53,674 nucleotides of DNA from positions 1 through 53,674 of the forward strand of contig JAEIOG010000027.1 in NCBI GenBank assembly GCA_016342495.1, in the 5' to 3' direction. The notes beneath the pieces were generated by a model that saw only the letters and a program-made list of their open reading frames with translations, ran no database searches and was not told the origin of the DNA. The stretch comes from Phycisphaerae bacterium (GTDB lineage Bacteria > Planctomycetota > Phycisphaerae > Sedimentisphaerales > SM23-30). A program made the position numbers and the translations under genes. Shown here in pieces: positions 26,664 through 36,132 of the stretch. Each line of letters starts with the position of its first letter. Position 1 is the stretch's first letter.

Positions 26664-27215
26664 TTACATGCCAAGACATGCCATCGCAGTTTCAGCACCT
26701 TCAGCTACTTCTGGGAGAGTTGGGATTAGTTTCATTAAGAATACCATAGCAAAGATACCTACGGTTTCGACAACACCCAGAGTAATCAGGATGAATGCAA
26801 AACCTTTGCCATCGCTATCGCTTAGCCCCCGGATACCAGCGGCGGCGGCTTTACCCTGCATCCATGCCGAAAGCATTTCTGCTATGCCTACAGCGATACC
26901 AAGACCAAAGAGGACACCAGCATTGCTTGCAGTAATATCTGAAAATTCATAAACAGCACTCATTTTGTTCATAATAATCATTGCATATAGAGTCTGTGAG
27001 ATAGGCAGACCCAAAAGAATGATATAAGTAAAGCTCAGCGTTTTGTTTGCTTTGCCTTCTTTGGCCCATGCCCCCGCAGCAGCACAACCAGCGGTACCTA
27101 TACCGATAGCTGAACCAAAAGCGGCAAGCCCCAGAGCGATTGCGGCCCCAATCTGAGCCATAAATACCAAGCCATTAGTTTCAGCCAATACATTTGTGAA
27201 AGTAGAAGTCATCAT
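26664..27215 (-). CDS. atpK: V-type ATPase subunit K (membrane rotor proteolipid)
   Basis: Rotor-ring subunit that carries the transported ion. The 183 residues form four membrane helices, i.e. two fused hairpins. Helix 2 has GLPISQTLYAMIIM and helix 4 has GVVETVGIF, so the only membrane carboxylate of the usual site is the Glu in helix 4, with Gln in helix 2, as in Na+-binding K subunits of the NtpK type. GIAVGIAEMLSAW precedes it. SD AGGAGA precedes the start. Last gene of the operon. Na+ coupling is plausible but inferred. Confidence 0.93.
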   Translation of the reverse strand: MMTSTFTNVLAETNGLVFMAQIGAAIALGLAAFGSAIGIGTAGCAAAGAWAKEGKANKTLSFTYIILLGLPISQTLYAMIIMNKMSAVYEFSDITASNAGVLFGLGIAVGIAEMLSAWMQGKAAAAGIRGLSDSDGKGFAFILITLGVVETVGIFAMVFLMKLIPTLPEVAEGAETAMACLGM

Positions 27216-27218
27216 TAG

Positions 27219-28985
27219 TTATTTCTCCTGAATAGTTTGTTTTGCGAAAGGTTTATAAGCACAACCCACCCATTGCATACCTAGGTTGTTTGAAAATTCC
27301 AACATATTAAGACGCACACCATGTGCGAACAGAGCGATAATAGCCAGCCCCAGATTAAGACTATGGCCCAGCACCAGTATCGGTACCATCATAATTGGTC
27401 CAGCACCCATACCCAGCTCGTTGAAACTTTGAGCCAGGACACCAGAAGCCAGACCAACAGCCATCAGACGTACATAACTGATAATGTCTGAGAAAGCCGA
27501 TAGCATATCCAGCGGAAAGCTTGCCAGCCCGATTGCGAGCATTTTTACCACATTTTTATTTGGTGCGGTAAAGACAATCGCCAGAGCAGCACCTGCGATC
27601 AGGAAGTAAGGCCACGGAGTGTCCATGCCAAGGGTACCGCCCATCACGAACATTTTCACTACGCCATACATACCCCAGATAAAAATTGCCCAGCCCAGAC
27701 TGCACAGAGCCCGAAGACTTGGAGCTTCTCGAACTACCTGCCAAAGCTTAGCACAGCAAAGGTGAATTGCCCCCATGGTGAAACTGATATTCATCATAAG
27801 ATTTCTCGACTCATCAGTCATATCCACTGGAATGAGAGGATTGGGATAAATCAGTTTACCAAAGAAGCTGCCACAGAGGAAGCCCCAAACCAGCGTTACG
27901 CCACCGATGACCATCAAAAGTTTGGTAAACGGTTCGCCAAGGGCTTTGGAGACTTTCTTGAAAGCCAACATTGGTCCAAACAGCAAGATGGCACCATAAG
28001 CACCATCGCCAATCAGAATCGCTGCAAATATTGGCAGTGCCAACATAAAGGGAATTGAAACATCAAATTCTTTATAGCCTGAGACCGTCCCCAGTACACT
28101 AAAGAGACCTTCAATGGGCTTGGCCCAATTTGGAATCTTTAGCAGTGTTGGCGGAGCATCATCTTCGGTGGGTTCATAAATATCAATGCCAGCAGAAATG
28201 TTGGCAGCTTCAAAAGCTGGTGCAATATCATTTTCTGCACCATCGGGAACCCAGCCTTGAATAGCAAATATATCTTCGTCATCTAATGCACTATTAGATA
28301 TCTGACTGAAACTTACTTTTTCATCGACGTGTACTACATGCTCTTTTAATTGTTCAAGCATATAAGCCAAACATTTAAGCTTTTCTGTATTTTCCAGCTG
28401 CGTCTTTTCGATTTGGGCAGCTTCAGCTTTGATTGTCGGATTGTCCTTGGTAGGGAGCAATATTGGTTCTGCGGTTTCTGGTAGTTCAAATTCGCTACAG
28501 TCAGAGACCAGAGCAACTAAAGCCTTGCCACCTGTTTCGTTTATAACCTGTACAAAAGAGGCATTGAGTTTTTCGACATTTTCGGTTTTGGTTGTTACAA
28601 AGCAAATATGCACATTGGCATCGGTAAGGTAATCGATATCAGCTAACTTAGTATCGCCCCAGGCAGCTTGGCTGCTAAGCTGACGATGCAGGGCATTCAA
28701 TCGATTTTCCAATTCAGCATTGGTGCGTTCAACTTCGAGAATTTCTTGGATTGCGTCGTTGACTTCCAGCAAAGTTTTTTCACCTTCGGCTGTAATCGAC
28801 GAAAGAATCTGAATTGCCCGTTTGAGTTGTTCTTGTGCCAATACAATGTCATCTGTTGCCACAGCGGTCGAAGGGTCAACAGGGACGACATGCAATACAC
28901 CCAGCTCATGAAGCTTGTCTAAAGTTTTTTCCTGGTCGTTCTTTTGAACTGCCAGGTACATCTTTTTCATTTTTACTATACTCAT
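27219..28985 (-). CDS. atpI: V-type ATPase subunit I (a-subunit homologue)
   Basis: Stator and ion half-channel subunit. The N-terminal half (about 1-300) is soluble and coiled-coil rich, beginning IVKMKKMYLAVQKNDQEKTL. The C-terminal half (about 300-588) holds roughly seven membrane helices, including GDGAYGAILLFGPMLAF and FSDIISYVRLMAVGLASGVLA, the conserved helix pair next to the rotor with its Arg. Length (588) fits the short bacterial/chlamydial type. Its ATG overlaps the atpD stop region, so coupled translation is likely. The gap to atpK is 3 bp. Confidence 0.95.
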   Translation of the reverse strand: MSIVKMKKMYLAVQKNDQEKTLDKLHELGVLHVVPVDPSTAVATDDIVLAQEQLKRAIQILSSITAEGEKTLLEVNDAIQEILEVERTNAELENRLNALHRQLSSQAAWGDTKLADIDYLTDANVHICFVTTKTENVEKLNASFVQVINETGGKALVALVSDCSEFELPETAEPILLPTKDNPTIKAEAAQIEKTQLENTEKLKCLAYMLEQLKEHVVHVDEKVSFSQISNSALDDEDIFAIQGWVPDGAENDIAPAFEAANISAGIDIYEPTEDDAPPTLLKIPNWAKPIEGLFSVLGTVSGYKEFDVSIPFMLALPIFAAILIGDGAYGAILLFGPMLAFKKVSKALGEPFTKLLMVIGGVTLVWGFLCGSFFGKLIYPNPLIPVDMTDESRNLMMNISFTMGAIHLCCAKLWQVVREAPSLRALCSLGWAIFIWGMYGVVKMFVMGGTLGMDTPWPYFLIAGAALAIVFTAPNKNVVKMLAIGLASFPLDMLSAFSDIISYVRLMAVGLASGVLAQSFNELGMGAGPIMMVPILVLGHSLNLGLAIIALFAHGVRLNMLEFSNNLGMQWVGCAYKPFAKQTIQEK

Positions 28986-29635
28986 TAGCTGGCCTCCTCT
29001 TGTTCTTTATGGCAATGGGGAGTGCAATGAGCTTCCTCTTCGGTTATCTTACCCTTAGCAATCTTTGCTCGCCCAACAGCTGCTGCCATTGCATCGCTGA
29101 GCTGAATCCGAATACGGCGTATATTTTCTTTGGCTTCGGGAATCTTGACCTTCTCAAACAGATTAACTCGCTGAACAATCTTGGTTAATTCATTGGTCAG
29201 CAGATCATACTGTTTCTGATATACATCCATCTTAGCTCTGCAGATATTAACTTTTCGCAAATCTGCTAAGGCTGCATCAACCCATGCTGGCGTTGAAAAC
29301 AAACTATAGCGTTCTTCGCTGAATTCCGCACCTTCAAACATCGGAATTTTTACCCCAGCTATATTGGTAATGCTGGTCTTGATATTTCTGCATTTGGCTA
29401 ATTCCTGAACATTGATACCAGCAATATCGCCAAAAATAGCGACATAACGGTCAAATTTATCCTGGGCCTTATTTAACGCCTCTTCAGCTTCATCACGCTG
29501 CTTTGCGATATTTCGCAAAGTCATCTGCAACTGCTGCTGTTTGAGCTTGAGCATCGGCAGATACCGCTGAAATCGCTGCATCGTATCACGCTGAAGCTTT
29601 AGCTCAGGTCGGGTTAATTTTATCTTTTTAGCCAT
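28985..29635 (-). CDS. atpD: V-type ATPase subunit D (central stalk)
   Basis: Central rotor shaft subunit, a long coiled coil. Starts AKKIKLTRPELKLQRDTMQRF, the family's N-terminal helix, and has the matching C-terminal helix with KVKIPEAKENIRRIRIQLSD. The length is 216 residues. A His/Glu-rich tail (AHCTPHCHKEQEE) is unusual and might bind metal. It lies between atpB (42 bp upstream) and atpI (overlap). Chlamydia has the same order. Confidence 0.95.
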   Translation of the reverse strand: MAKKIKLTRPELKLQRDTMQRFQRYLPMLKLKQQQLQMTLRNIAKQRDEAEEALNKAQDKFDRYVAIFGDIAGINVQELAKCRNIKTSITNIAGVKIPMFEGAEFSEERYSLFSTPAWVDAALADLRKVNICRAKMDVYQKQYDLLTNELTKIVQRVNLFEKVKIPEAKENIRRIRIQLSDAMAAAVGRAKIAKGKITEEEAHCTPHCHKEQEEAS

Positions 29636-29677
29636 TCTTATTTTCCATTAATTTAATTACTTATGCCTCTTGCCTCT

Positions 29678-30994
29678 TTAAGCACTTGCTTTTTCTTCCA
29701 GAGGTTTAGGCCAATGAGCTTCGATAATCGATCGACGAATACCGGTTTCCGCTGGTTCGAAACATTCAGCTAAAATCGCCCAGCAGCGATCCAGTGCTTC
29801 AAACAAAGGAATATTCACTGAAAGGTCCATGATCTTGCTTTCGAATAAATCGCCATATTTAATCAGTTGTTCATCCCAGCGAGACATTTCAAAACCCATA
29901 TCCCGTTTTTCACGAGTTTCACGGCATTGCGAATAAAGCTGTAGACAGCCATCCATAATAGCACGATGATCATCACGACTGTCACCATTAACCTGCTGTT
30001 TCAAACGACTAAGCGAACCAAATGGCTCAATACGTCCATTACGCAGATAAAACTGACCTTCGGTAATATAACCAGTATTATCAGGTACCGGATGAGTAAC
30101 ATCATCACCCGGCATGGTTGTAACCGTTAATAATGTCATAGAACCGGCACCATCAAAGTCAACCGCTTTTTCATAACGTTTGGCCAGCTGACTGTAAAGG
30201 TCACCCGGATAACCACGATTTGATGGAATCTGTTCCATAACAATCGCGATTTCTTTCATCGCGTCAGCAAATGCTGTCATATCTGTCAACAATACCAGCA
30301 CTTTTTTGCCCTGCAATGCAAAGCTTTCGCCTACTGCCAGACACATATCAGGTACAAGCATACCTTCAACGATTGGGTCTGCTGCTGTATGAATAAACAT
30401 AATCGAACGCCCCAGAACTCCGCCATCTTCAAATGCGATTCTGAATTTCAGATAATCATCATGCCTCAGGCCAATTCCGCCTAAGATAATGACATCGGCT
30501 TCCGCTTGCAGACCAACTCGAGCAAGCAATTCATTATATGGCTCACCAGCAACACTAAAGATCGGCAGTTTCTGCGATTCAACCAGTGAATTGAAAACAT
30601 CAATCATCGGAATACCAGTTTGTACCATCTGGTCAGGCATACGGCGGCATACCGGGTTCACCGCTGGTGATCCGATTTCCACGGGTTCTGCCTGCACTTC
30701 TGGTCTTCCGTCACGAGGCATACCGGAACCATTAAAAATCCGACCCAGCAAATCATCGCTGAAAGGCACCTGCATAGGCTTGCCCAAAAATCGAACTTTA
30801 TCCTCGGTTGATACACCCTGAGTGCCACTAAATACCTGTAAACTTACTCTGTCGCCTTCGATATGTACTACCTGGGCCAGAGAACTCTGGTTGGCCGAAC
30901 TTACAACCGCAAGTTCTTCATAGGCTACACCAGTTGCCCGAACGGTAACAACATTACCGGCGATTCGCATAATTTCATCGTAGTATTTTCTCAT
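29678..30994 (-). CDS. atpB: V-type ATPase subunit B (non-catalytic)
   Basis: Regulatory nucleotide-site subunit of the A3B3 head. The Walker A position reads [15 protein letters not shown], without a lysine-containing P-loop, as expected for [14 protein letters not shown] and [17 protein letters not shown] are B-type signatures. The frame is open to 31033, but the ATG at 30994 ([13 protein letters not shown]) has AAAGGTGAG just upstream and starts at the conserved N-terminus, giving 438 residues. Confidence 0.96.
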   Translation of the reverse strand: MRKYYDEIMRIAGNVVTVRATGVAYEELAVVSSANQSSLAQVVHIEGDRVSLQVFSGTQGVSTEDKVRFLGKPMQVPFSDDLLGRIFNGSGMPRDGRPEVQAEPVEIGSPAVNPVCRRMPDQMVQTGIPMIDVFNSLVESQKLPIFSVAGEPYNELLARVGLQAEADVIILGGIGLRHDDYLKFRIAFEDGGVLGRSIMFIHTAADPIVEGMLVPDMCLAVGESFALQGKKVLVLLTDMTAFADAMKEIAIVMEQIPSNRGYPGDLYSQLAKRYEKAVDFDGAGSMTLLTVTTMPGDDVTHPVPDNTGYITEGQFYLRNGRIEPFGSLSRLKQQVNGDSRDDHRAIMDGCLQLYSQCRETREKRDMGFEMSRWDEQLIKYGDLFESKIMDLSVNIPLFEALDRCWAILAECFEPAETGIRRSIIEAHWPKPLEEKASA

Positions 30995-31079
30995 ATACTC
31001 ACCTTTATTCTTTATTATTGAAACACAATGCACTTATGCCTTGTGCCTTACAAACTGACCAACAGGGCAGTTTATATAT

Positions 31080-32801
31080 TTAACGACCTTTATTAGCTAT
31101 AAAACTATCAATGTCGCCCAAAATCTTATTATATTCATCACCTTCAAAAGGTGCATAGTTCCAGTTTCTAAACAAATCTGTTCCGTTAACCATTATTCGG
31201 CGGGCCTGATCTTTTTCTTCAAATTCAAAATCAAGCTTAATCAGTTCAATAATTTTGCCAAAAACAAATTTCTGACGATCACCATTACAAGCTGCATCGA
31301 CTTCATCAAAGGCATTTTGTTGCAGGTAAACACTATCAAAAAATTCAGATTTTAACATGACAGCAAAGTCTTCCACTGCAGTACCTTCTTCGCCCACAAC
31401 AGTCATCATCTGTTTGATTTCATTTCCGCGTTTCAATAACGACTGAACTTCGGCAACCTTAGCCATGTCGATAATTCCCGTATATTTGCTCCATGAATCC
31501 AGTGGATCAATCGCAGGATAACGACGGGCATCAGATCTTGCACGGCTCAAACCATGAAATGCACCCACAACCTTCAATGTACCCTGGGTTACAGGTTCTT
31601 CAAAGTTACCACCTGCCGGTGATACTGTTCCGCCAATAGTCAGCGAACCTAGTGAGCCATCATTAAGTTCAAGGATGCCGGCACGTTCATAAAAACCTGC
31701 GATACGACTTTCCAGATATGCTGGAAACGCTTCTTCGCCAGGAATTTCTTCCAGACGACCGGATACTTCACGCATAGCCTGGGCCCAACGTGATGTTGAG
31801 TCCGCCAGCATCAAGATATTCAAACCCATCTGGCGATAATATTCACCCAGTGTCGCAGCGGTGTAAACCGATGCTTCACGAGCTGCAACAGGCATCGCAG
31901 AAGTATTACAGATAATAATCGTTCTTTCCATCAGGCTCTTGCCGGTTCGTGGATCGTTCAGCTCAGGAAATTCACGCAAGGTTTCTACAACCTCACCTGC
32001 TCGTTCCCCACAAGCTGCAACAATAACAATATCAACATCAGCATGACGACTCATTAACTGTTGCAAAACTGTTTTGCCCGCGCCAAAAGGCCCAGGGACA
32101 CAGAATGTACCACCTCGGACAACCGGGAACATCGAATCGATAATTCGTTGCTGGGTTACCAATGGCTCCACAGGCATCAAACGTTTCTTAGAAACATTCA
32201 AGGCTTTCTTGACTGGCCAGCTTTGGCTCATCTTTACCGAAATCCCATTGCCTTCAGCATCGGTGATAATCGCAACTTCCTGGCTATTATCGTATGAACC
32301 GGCTTCGACAATGCTTTGGACTGTAGCCTTGCCTTTCAGGGTAAAAGGCACCATGATTTTATGATTAAAGATACCTTCTGGAACCGTACCAATAGCATCA
32401 CCAGCAATAACAATATCGCCGATCTTAGCTGTTGGCGTAAAGTCCCATTTCTTGACCATATCCAAACCTTCGATATAATTACCAGGTTTCAGGAAAAAGC
32501 CAATTTTTTCTGAAAGTTTAGGTAGTGGGTTTTGCAGACCATCATAGATCTGACCTAATAATCCCGGGCCTAAGGTTACCGATAACATCTCTTCCTGAAA
32601 TTCAACGATGTCACCTGCTTTCAATCCACGTGTTTCTTCAAATACCTGTAAATCCGCTACGCTTCCACGAATACGAATTACTTCACTTAACAACCTTGCC
32701 CCGTCTTCACGCAGACAATAGCCTATCGAGTTTTGTACTACTCGATCAGGAATGTCTACAACTACCAGGTTGCCAGATACTGCTACGATCTTACCTTTCA
32801 C
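31080..32801 (-). CDS. atpA: V-type ATPase subunit A (catalytic)
   Basis: Catalytic nucleotide-binding subunit. Walker A GPFGAGKT is at 237-244. ACGERAGEV supplies the catalytic Glu and arginine context, and LADSTSRWAQAMREVSGRLEEIPGE (motif followed in part) is typical. The A-specific non-homologous region is at about 110-190. The start codon is GTG at 32801 with GAGG 9-10 nt upstream. The 573 residues match chlamydial/spirochaetal A subunits. Confidence 0.97.
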   Translation of the reverse strand: MKGKIVAVSGNLVVVDIPDRVVQNSIGYCLREDGARLLSEVIRIRGSVADLQVFEETRGLKAGDIVEFQEEMLSVTLGPGLLGQIYDGLQNPLPKLSEKIGFFLKPGNYIEGLDMVKKWDFTPTAKIGDIVIAGDAIGTVPEGIFNHKIMVPFTLKGKATVQSIVEAGSYDNSQEVAIITDAEGNGISVKMSQSWPVKKALNVSKKRLMPVEPLVTQQRIIDSMFPVVRGGTFCVPGPFGAGKTVLQQLMSRHADVDIVIVAACGERAGEVVETLREFPELNDPRTGKSLMERTIIICNTSAMPVAAREASVYTAATLGEYYRQMGLNILMLADSTSRWAQAMREVSGRLEEIPGEEAFPAYLESRIAGFYERAGILELNDGSLGSLTIGGTVSPAGGNFEEPVTQGTLKVVGAFHGLSRARSDARRYPAIDPLDSWSKYTGIIDMAKVAEVQSLLKRGNEIKQMMTVVGEEGTAVEDFAVMLKSEFFDSVYLQQNAFDEVDAACNGDRQKFVFGKIIELIKLDFEFEEKDQARRIMVNGTDLFRNWNYAPFEGDEYNKILGDIDSFIANKGR

Positions 32802-32875
32802 TGGTTTATCCTCGCTAGTGTTTTATATTGTTTATTACTGAGTTGTCATTTTAAATGACTAGCTCGGCAATTTTT

Positions 32876-32900
32876 AACTTAACTTAACTTAACTTAACTT
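32876..32900. repeat. pentanucleotide AACTT x5 microsatellite
   Basis: Five perfect AACTT units (AAGTT on the coding strand) overlap the last codons and the stop of the DUF2764 gene. Copy-number change would not alter the protein much because the TAA lies in the first unit read. Confidence 0.9.
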
Positions 32901-33574
32901 TCTTTATTTTCCGCAAGTCGCTGCCATCTTTGCATCAATAACAGCTTGGCGCCATAGGCGATAATTTCATCATCACTGAAACTAAACCAGTCATCATTTT
33001 CGACCAGCCATTTATATCTGGCTTGATCCAGAACTCGTAAACCTGACAATGGGTCTGCTGCCCCAGACCATTCATTCACCAAACGAGTGAAATCCACAAA
33101 ATTGTCGGCAAGTTCAGTTGCCACCAGATAATTATGTGGATCCAGCCCCAGTGATTTAGCTCTGGCTTCTGCCAATGCATTTCGCAATGCTACTTCGTAT
33201 TGTACCCATTCGGATAAAAATTGACTGGAATATCGTTCTGCCAGTTCAAAAATATAACGATAATAGCTGCCCCAGAGATGATCTGGATTTGTAGCGTCTT
33301 TTTCGTCGACTATACCCAAATACTCTGGTAGTGGAGCTTCATTCCGAACCTGTAGCTCAGTTAATACAATCGGTTGAGGTGTTTCTATTTCGCCGGACAA
33401 AAATCCCTGACGAACCAGAAGATCATCACTCAAAAACAATGCGCATAGCATCTCGGCACAGCCAGAACTTTCTTCTGACTTACCGATTAACTCTCCCATC
33501 GTTATTGGTAACGGATCTCCGAGCTGGCCTAAACCAGGTAGAGCAGCTAATAAATAATAGTTATTACCTGACAT
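32894..33574 (-). CDS. DUF2764 protein, V-ATPase operon component (likely subunit C equivalent)
   Basis: A 226-residue soluble protein, always found between atpE and atpA in chlamydial-type V-ATPase operons (the position of Chlamydia CT309). It starts NNYYLLAALPGLGQLGDPLPIT and contains YIFELAERYSSQFLSEWVQYEVALRNALAEAR-like helices in its middle; the length and helical content resemble V-ATPase subunit C/d, which has no other candidate here. A role as the rotor-top adaptor is inference from position and helical pattern. The gaps are 16 bp to atpE and 92 bp to atpA. Confidence 0.85.
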   Translation of the reverse strand: MSGNNYYLLAALPGLGQLGDPLPITMGELIGKSEESSGCAEMLCALFLSDDLLVRQGFLSGEIETPQPIVLTELQVRNEAPLPEYLGIVDEKDATNPDHLWGSYYRYIFELAERYSSQFLSEWVQYEVALRNALAEARAKSLGLDPHNYLVATELADNFVDFTRLVNEWSGAADPLSGLRVLDQARYKWLVENDDWFSFSDDEIIAYGAKLLLMQRWQRLAENKES

Positions 33575-33590
33575 TTTATTCTCCAGCTGA

Positions 33591-34202
33591 TTACTTAGCT
33601 AGTGCTTGGCGAAGAGTTGGACCAACTAATTCCATTAATGTTTCCACTACGGATTCTTTGGTAACTTCCATGGTAGCACCGCTGAAATTGAATTCAAAAC
33701 CGCTTTGGCGCAGTGTTGCCTTGAAATCTAATACTTTATGGTCATCGTGAACCATCTTGTTTAAGTTCTTGATAGCCCAGCCTACTAGTTGTTTATGGAC
33801 ATCGCTAGTTAAGCCAATTTTTACATTGCCTGTTCCGGCTATATCACTTTGGACATATTCCATGACTATTTTTTCAATCATATCACGAATAAAATCGCTA
33901 TTGTCCAGTTGCTGATCAACCGATTCGGCAATTAATGACTGAACTGTTTTTTCTAAAGCTTCACGCAATTTCAATGTTGCGTCTCGGGCTGCCAGTTCTA
34001 ATTCTGTTTTGCTGCGATTAATCAGATTCTCAGCTTCAGTTTTTGCCTCAGCAACAATTTTTTCTGCCTGCTGATTTGCTTGGGCAATGATGCTTTCGGC
34101 TTTCTTGGAAGCTTCATTGCGGATATCCTCGGCCTGTCGCTGACCTGACTGAACACCCTGTTCTTTTAGCTTGGCGACAAACGTTTCAATAGTGTCGGCC
34201 AT
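33591..34202 (-). CDS. atpE: V-type ATPase subunit E (peripheral stalk)
   Basis: Peripheral stalk subunit. The N-terminal about 90 residues are a long Ala/Glu/Lys-rich helix (IRNEASKKAESIIAQANQQ) and the C-terminal half is globular, ending VVETLMELVGPTLRQALAK, as in bacterial E subunits. The length is 203 residues. SD GGAG precedes the ATG. It is the first gene of the operon; the promoter must lie in the long upstream gap. Confidence 0.92.
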   Translation of the reverse strand: MADTIETFVAKLKEQGVQSGQRQAEDIRNEASKKAESIIAQANQQAEKIVAEAKTEAENLINRSKTELELAARDATLKLREALEKTVQSLIAESVDQQLDNSDFIRDMIEKIVMEYVQSDIAGTGNVKIGLTSDVHKQLVGWAIKNLNKMVHDDHKVLDFKATLRQSGFEFNFSGATMEVTKESVVETLMELVGPTLRQALAK

Positions 34203-35065
34203 AAGTTTAACTCCGTGTCATATTATTCTGATTCGTTTTTTGCCACCTACTACTCTGTTGGGCGGCCCTGTCTTGTTGGTAATCTGGTTTGATTACATAA
34301 TTTCTTCTATTGCAAGGTGAGACATACCCACGCTTGTGCTTGAATTATGCTAACGTTATAATCGTAATATATTACCCATACGCCTTAAACTTTCTCTATT
34401 AATGGCATGTGGAGTTACCAGTTCAATTTATATTCGTTAAGAATCTAATCTAACGCTTATGTTTTGTCCAGAAGAAATGGATATTTTTCCCATAAATTAA
34501 GAACGAAAAACTGGTCATTCTATTTATGGTTACCATTATTTTTTCTGCTTTTCCCGCAATCATTACTATTATCAAGCTTTTCTGCTTCATTAGAAACGAA
34601 ATTCGTGATATTTACTGATTAATCTGAGTATTCATATGAATCATTTTTGGAAAGTAATTACGGTAAGTCCAATAACTTTTTTACCGGTCATTGGCCCCCC
34701 AATGATTCCTTATTAGCCTATATCGGTACTTACTTATACAGCCTTGATGCTTAAATATTGAAAACCTGTGGATTTTTTCATGAAATGAAGAGAAATGGTA
34801 TTTTTGTCGCCTTTTAGCGTAAAATGCACATAATAGAAGAAAAATTTATATGAAACAAAATTCCTTGATGCACCGGATAATGCCCAATAACTAATCAGAA
34901 ATGCTTTTTTGGGTTAGGAGCTTAGATGGGCTATGCCCATGCTGGAAAAAACTAACATTTTAAATTGCCGTTTACCGCGCAGGCAAACACCACAACTTTT
35001 ATACTGCGTATCTCTGTGTGTCACTGTTAGTTTTTAACTTTCAAATTGACCGACATCTCGCGATA
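34203..35065. other. 863-bp gap with a long inverted repeat, no gene seen
   Basis: No credible ORF or known RNA was found. It must hold the V-ATPase promoter. Near its right end AAAAACTAACA (34947-34957) pairs with TGTTAGTTTTT (35025-35035). Inside, TTGCC (34965-34969) pairs with GGCAA (34982-34986). ATGGGCTATGCCCAT just to the left is another hairpin. The nested arms suggest a structured RNA of about 110 nt or a small element. Confidence 0.4.
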
Positions 35066-35794
35066 TTATTCCTGATCTTCTTGTTCGCCTGATACTCGAA
35101 GGTCAAAAGCCCGCCATATCAGCTTTGCTACTGCTCTAGGGGCCAGTTTTTCCGTATTGCAGACCAGATCAAAATATTTCGCGTCAAATGCATCTTTATA
35201 CAAAAAACTTTTGATGAATTTTTGCTGCTCTTTATCAGCTTTTTTTACTTCGATAATCGCTTTTTCCGAGCTGATATTATTTTCTCGGGCATAACGTTGG
35301 CTTCGAAGTTCAAAAGGAGCGGTTACTCGTACGCTTAATCCGCGTTTTCTGGGTAACACATGGCCAGCGCCACGACCTACGATAATCGCTCTGCCATGCT
35401 TGGCGATAACCAGCAATGCTTCAACCAGGTGTTTATAGTAACTGTACTGATCCATATGGCGGCTGGATTTACCACTAAAGAAGATGCTCATAGTATCTTG
35501 AATCCAGCCACGCGTCTTTTCATCAACGGTTTGCAGTACATCTTGATGCACGCCAAAGTTTTCTGCCATGAAATCTAGAATTTTCTTATCGTAATGGCCC
35601 CAACCCATCAATTCCGAAAGAATTTTTGCTACTTCGGCTCCACCACTGCCTACCTCGCGGCTGATAGTTATATAGTCTATCTCTGTTCCGCCAGATAAAT
35701 GGGCAGGTTCATGCTTTGCTGAATCTTGCCATTCTTTTATACGATTTTCCACTACTTTGGGAAATCTTTCACCAGGAACAAAATTGCCGGACAT
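35066..35794 (-). CDS. cytidylate kinase-like family protein
   Basis: A 242-residue P-loop protein of the cytidylate kinase-like family (PF13189 type). The variant P-loop is YITISREVGSGGAEVAKIL, in which SREVGSGG replaces GxxxxGK. Next come YDKKIL and a mid-protein AIIVGRGAGHVLPRKRG core strand, then VRVTAPFELRSQRYARE with phosphate-binding Arg residues. The family's substrate is not established; CMP phosphorylation is unproven. There is no signal peptide. It is isolated, separated from the V-ATPase operon by the long gap and divergent from the IclR gene. Confidence 0.88.
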   Translation of the reverse strand: MSGNFVPGERFPKVVENRIKEWQDSAKHEPAHLSGGTEIDYITISREVGSGGAEVAKILSELMGWGHYDKKILDFMAENFGVHQDVLQTVDEKTRGWIQDTMSIFFSGKSSRHMDQYSYYKHLVEALLVIAKHGRAIIVGRGAGHVLPRKRGLSVRVTAPFELRSQRYARENNISSEKAIIEVKKADKEQQKFIKSFLYKDAFDAKYFDLVCNTEKLAPRAVAKLIWRAFDLRVSGEQEDQE

Positions 35795-36132
35795 ATATAC
35801 GCTCCATAACTCTTTTTATTATAACTACTTGTGTGAAATTGAGGTCAGTCAGAATATCCATATCTGCCCTTAAAACCCAATTGTCACGTATCAATATTTA
35901 TTATATCGACAATATCAAACTAATATTTGCCTTTTTTATCCTTTTTAAATCGAGATATATTATAGAATAGTCCAATTTTATGAAAAAAAAACAAAAAATC
36001 ACAAAAAATCAGGATAATTTACCAATTTCAATAAATATATCTTTTAAGATATAGACTGGTGATTGAGATATGGTACAATATCTGCCTTAATAATAAATTT
36101 GCTACTTAATAATGTTTTTAAGGAAAGCTTTA
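35795..36132. other. AT-rich divergent intergenic region
   Basis: These 338 bp separate the kinase-like gene (minus) and the IclR gene (plus). They are very AT-rich with several A-runs around 35980-36010 and no clear gene, hairpin or repeat. TACAAT at about 36074 is a possible -10 for the IclR gene, without a convincing -35. Confidence 0.35.
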
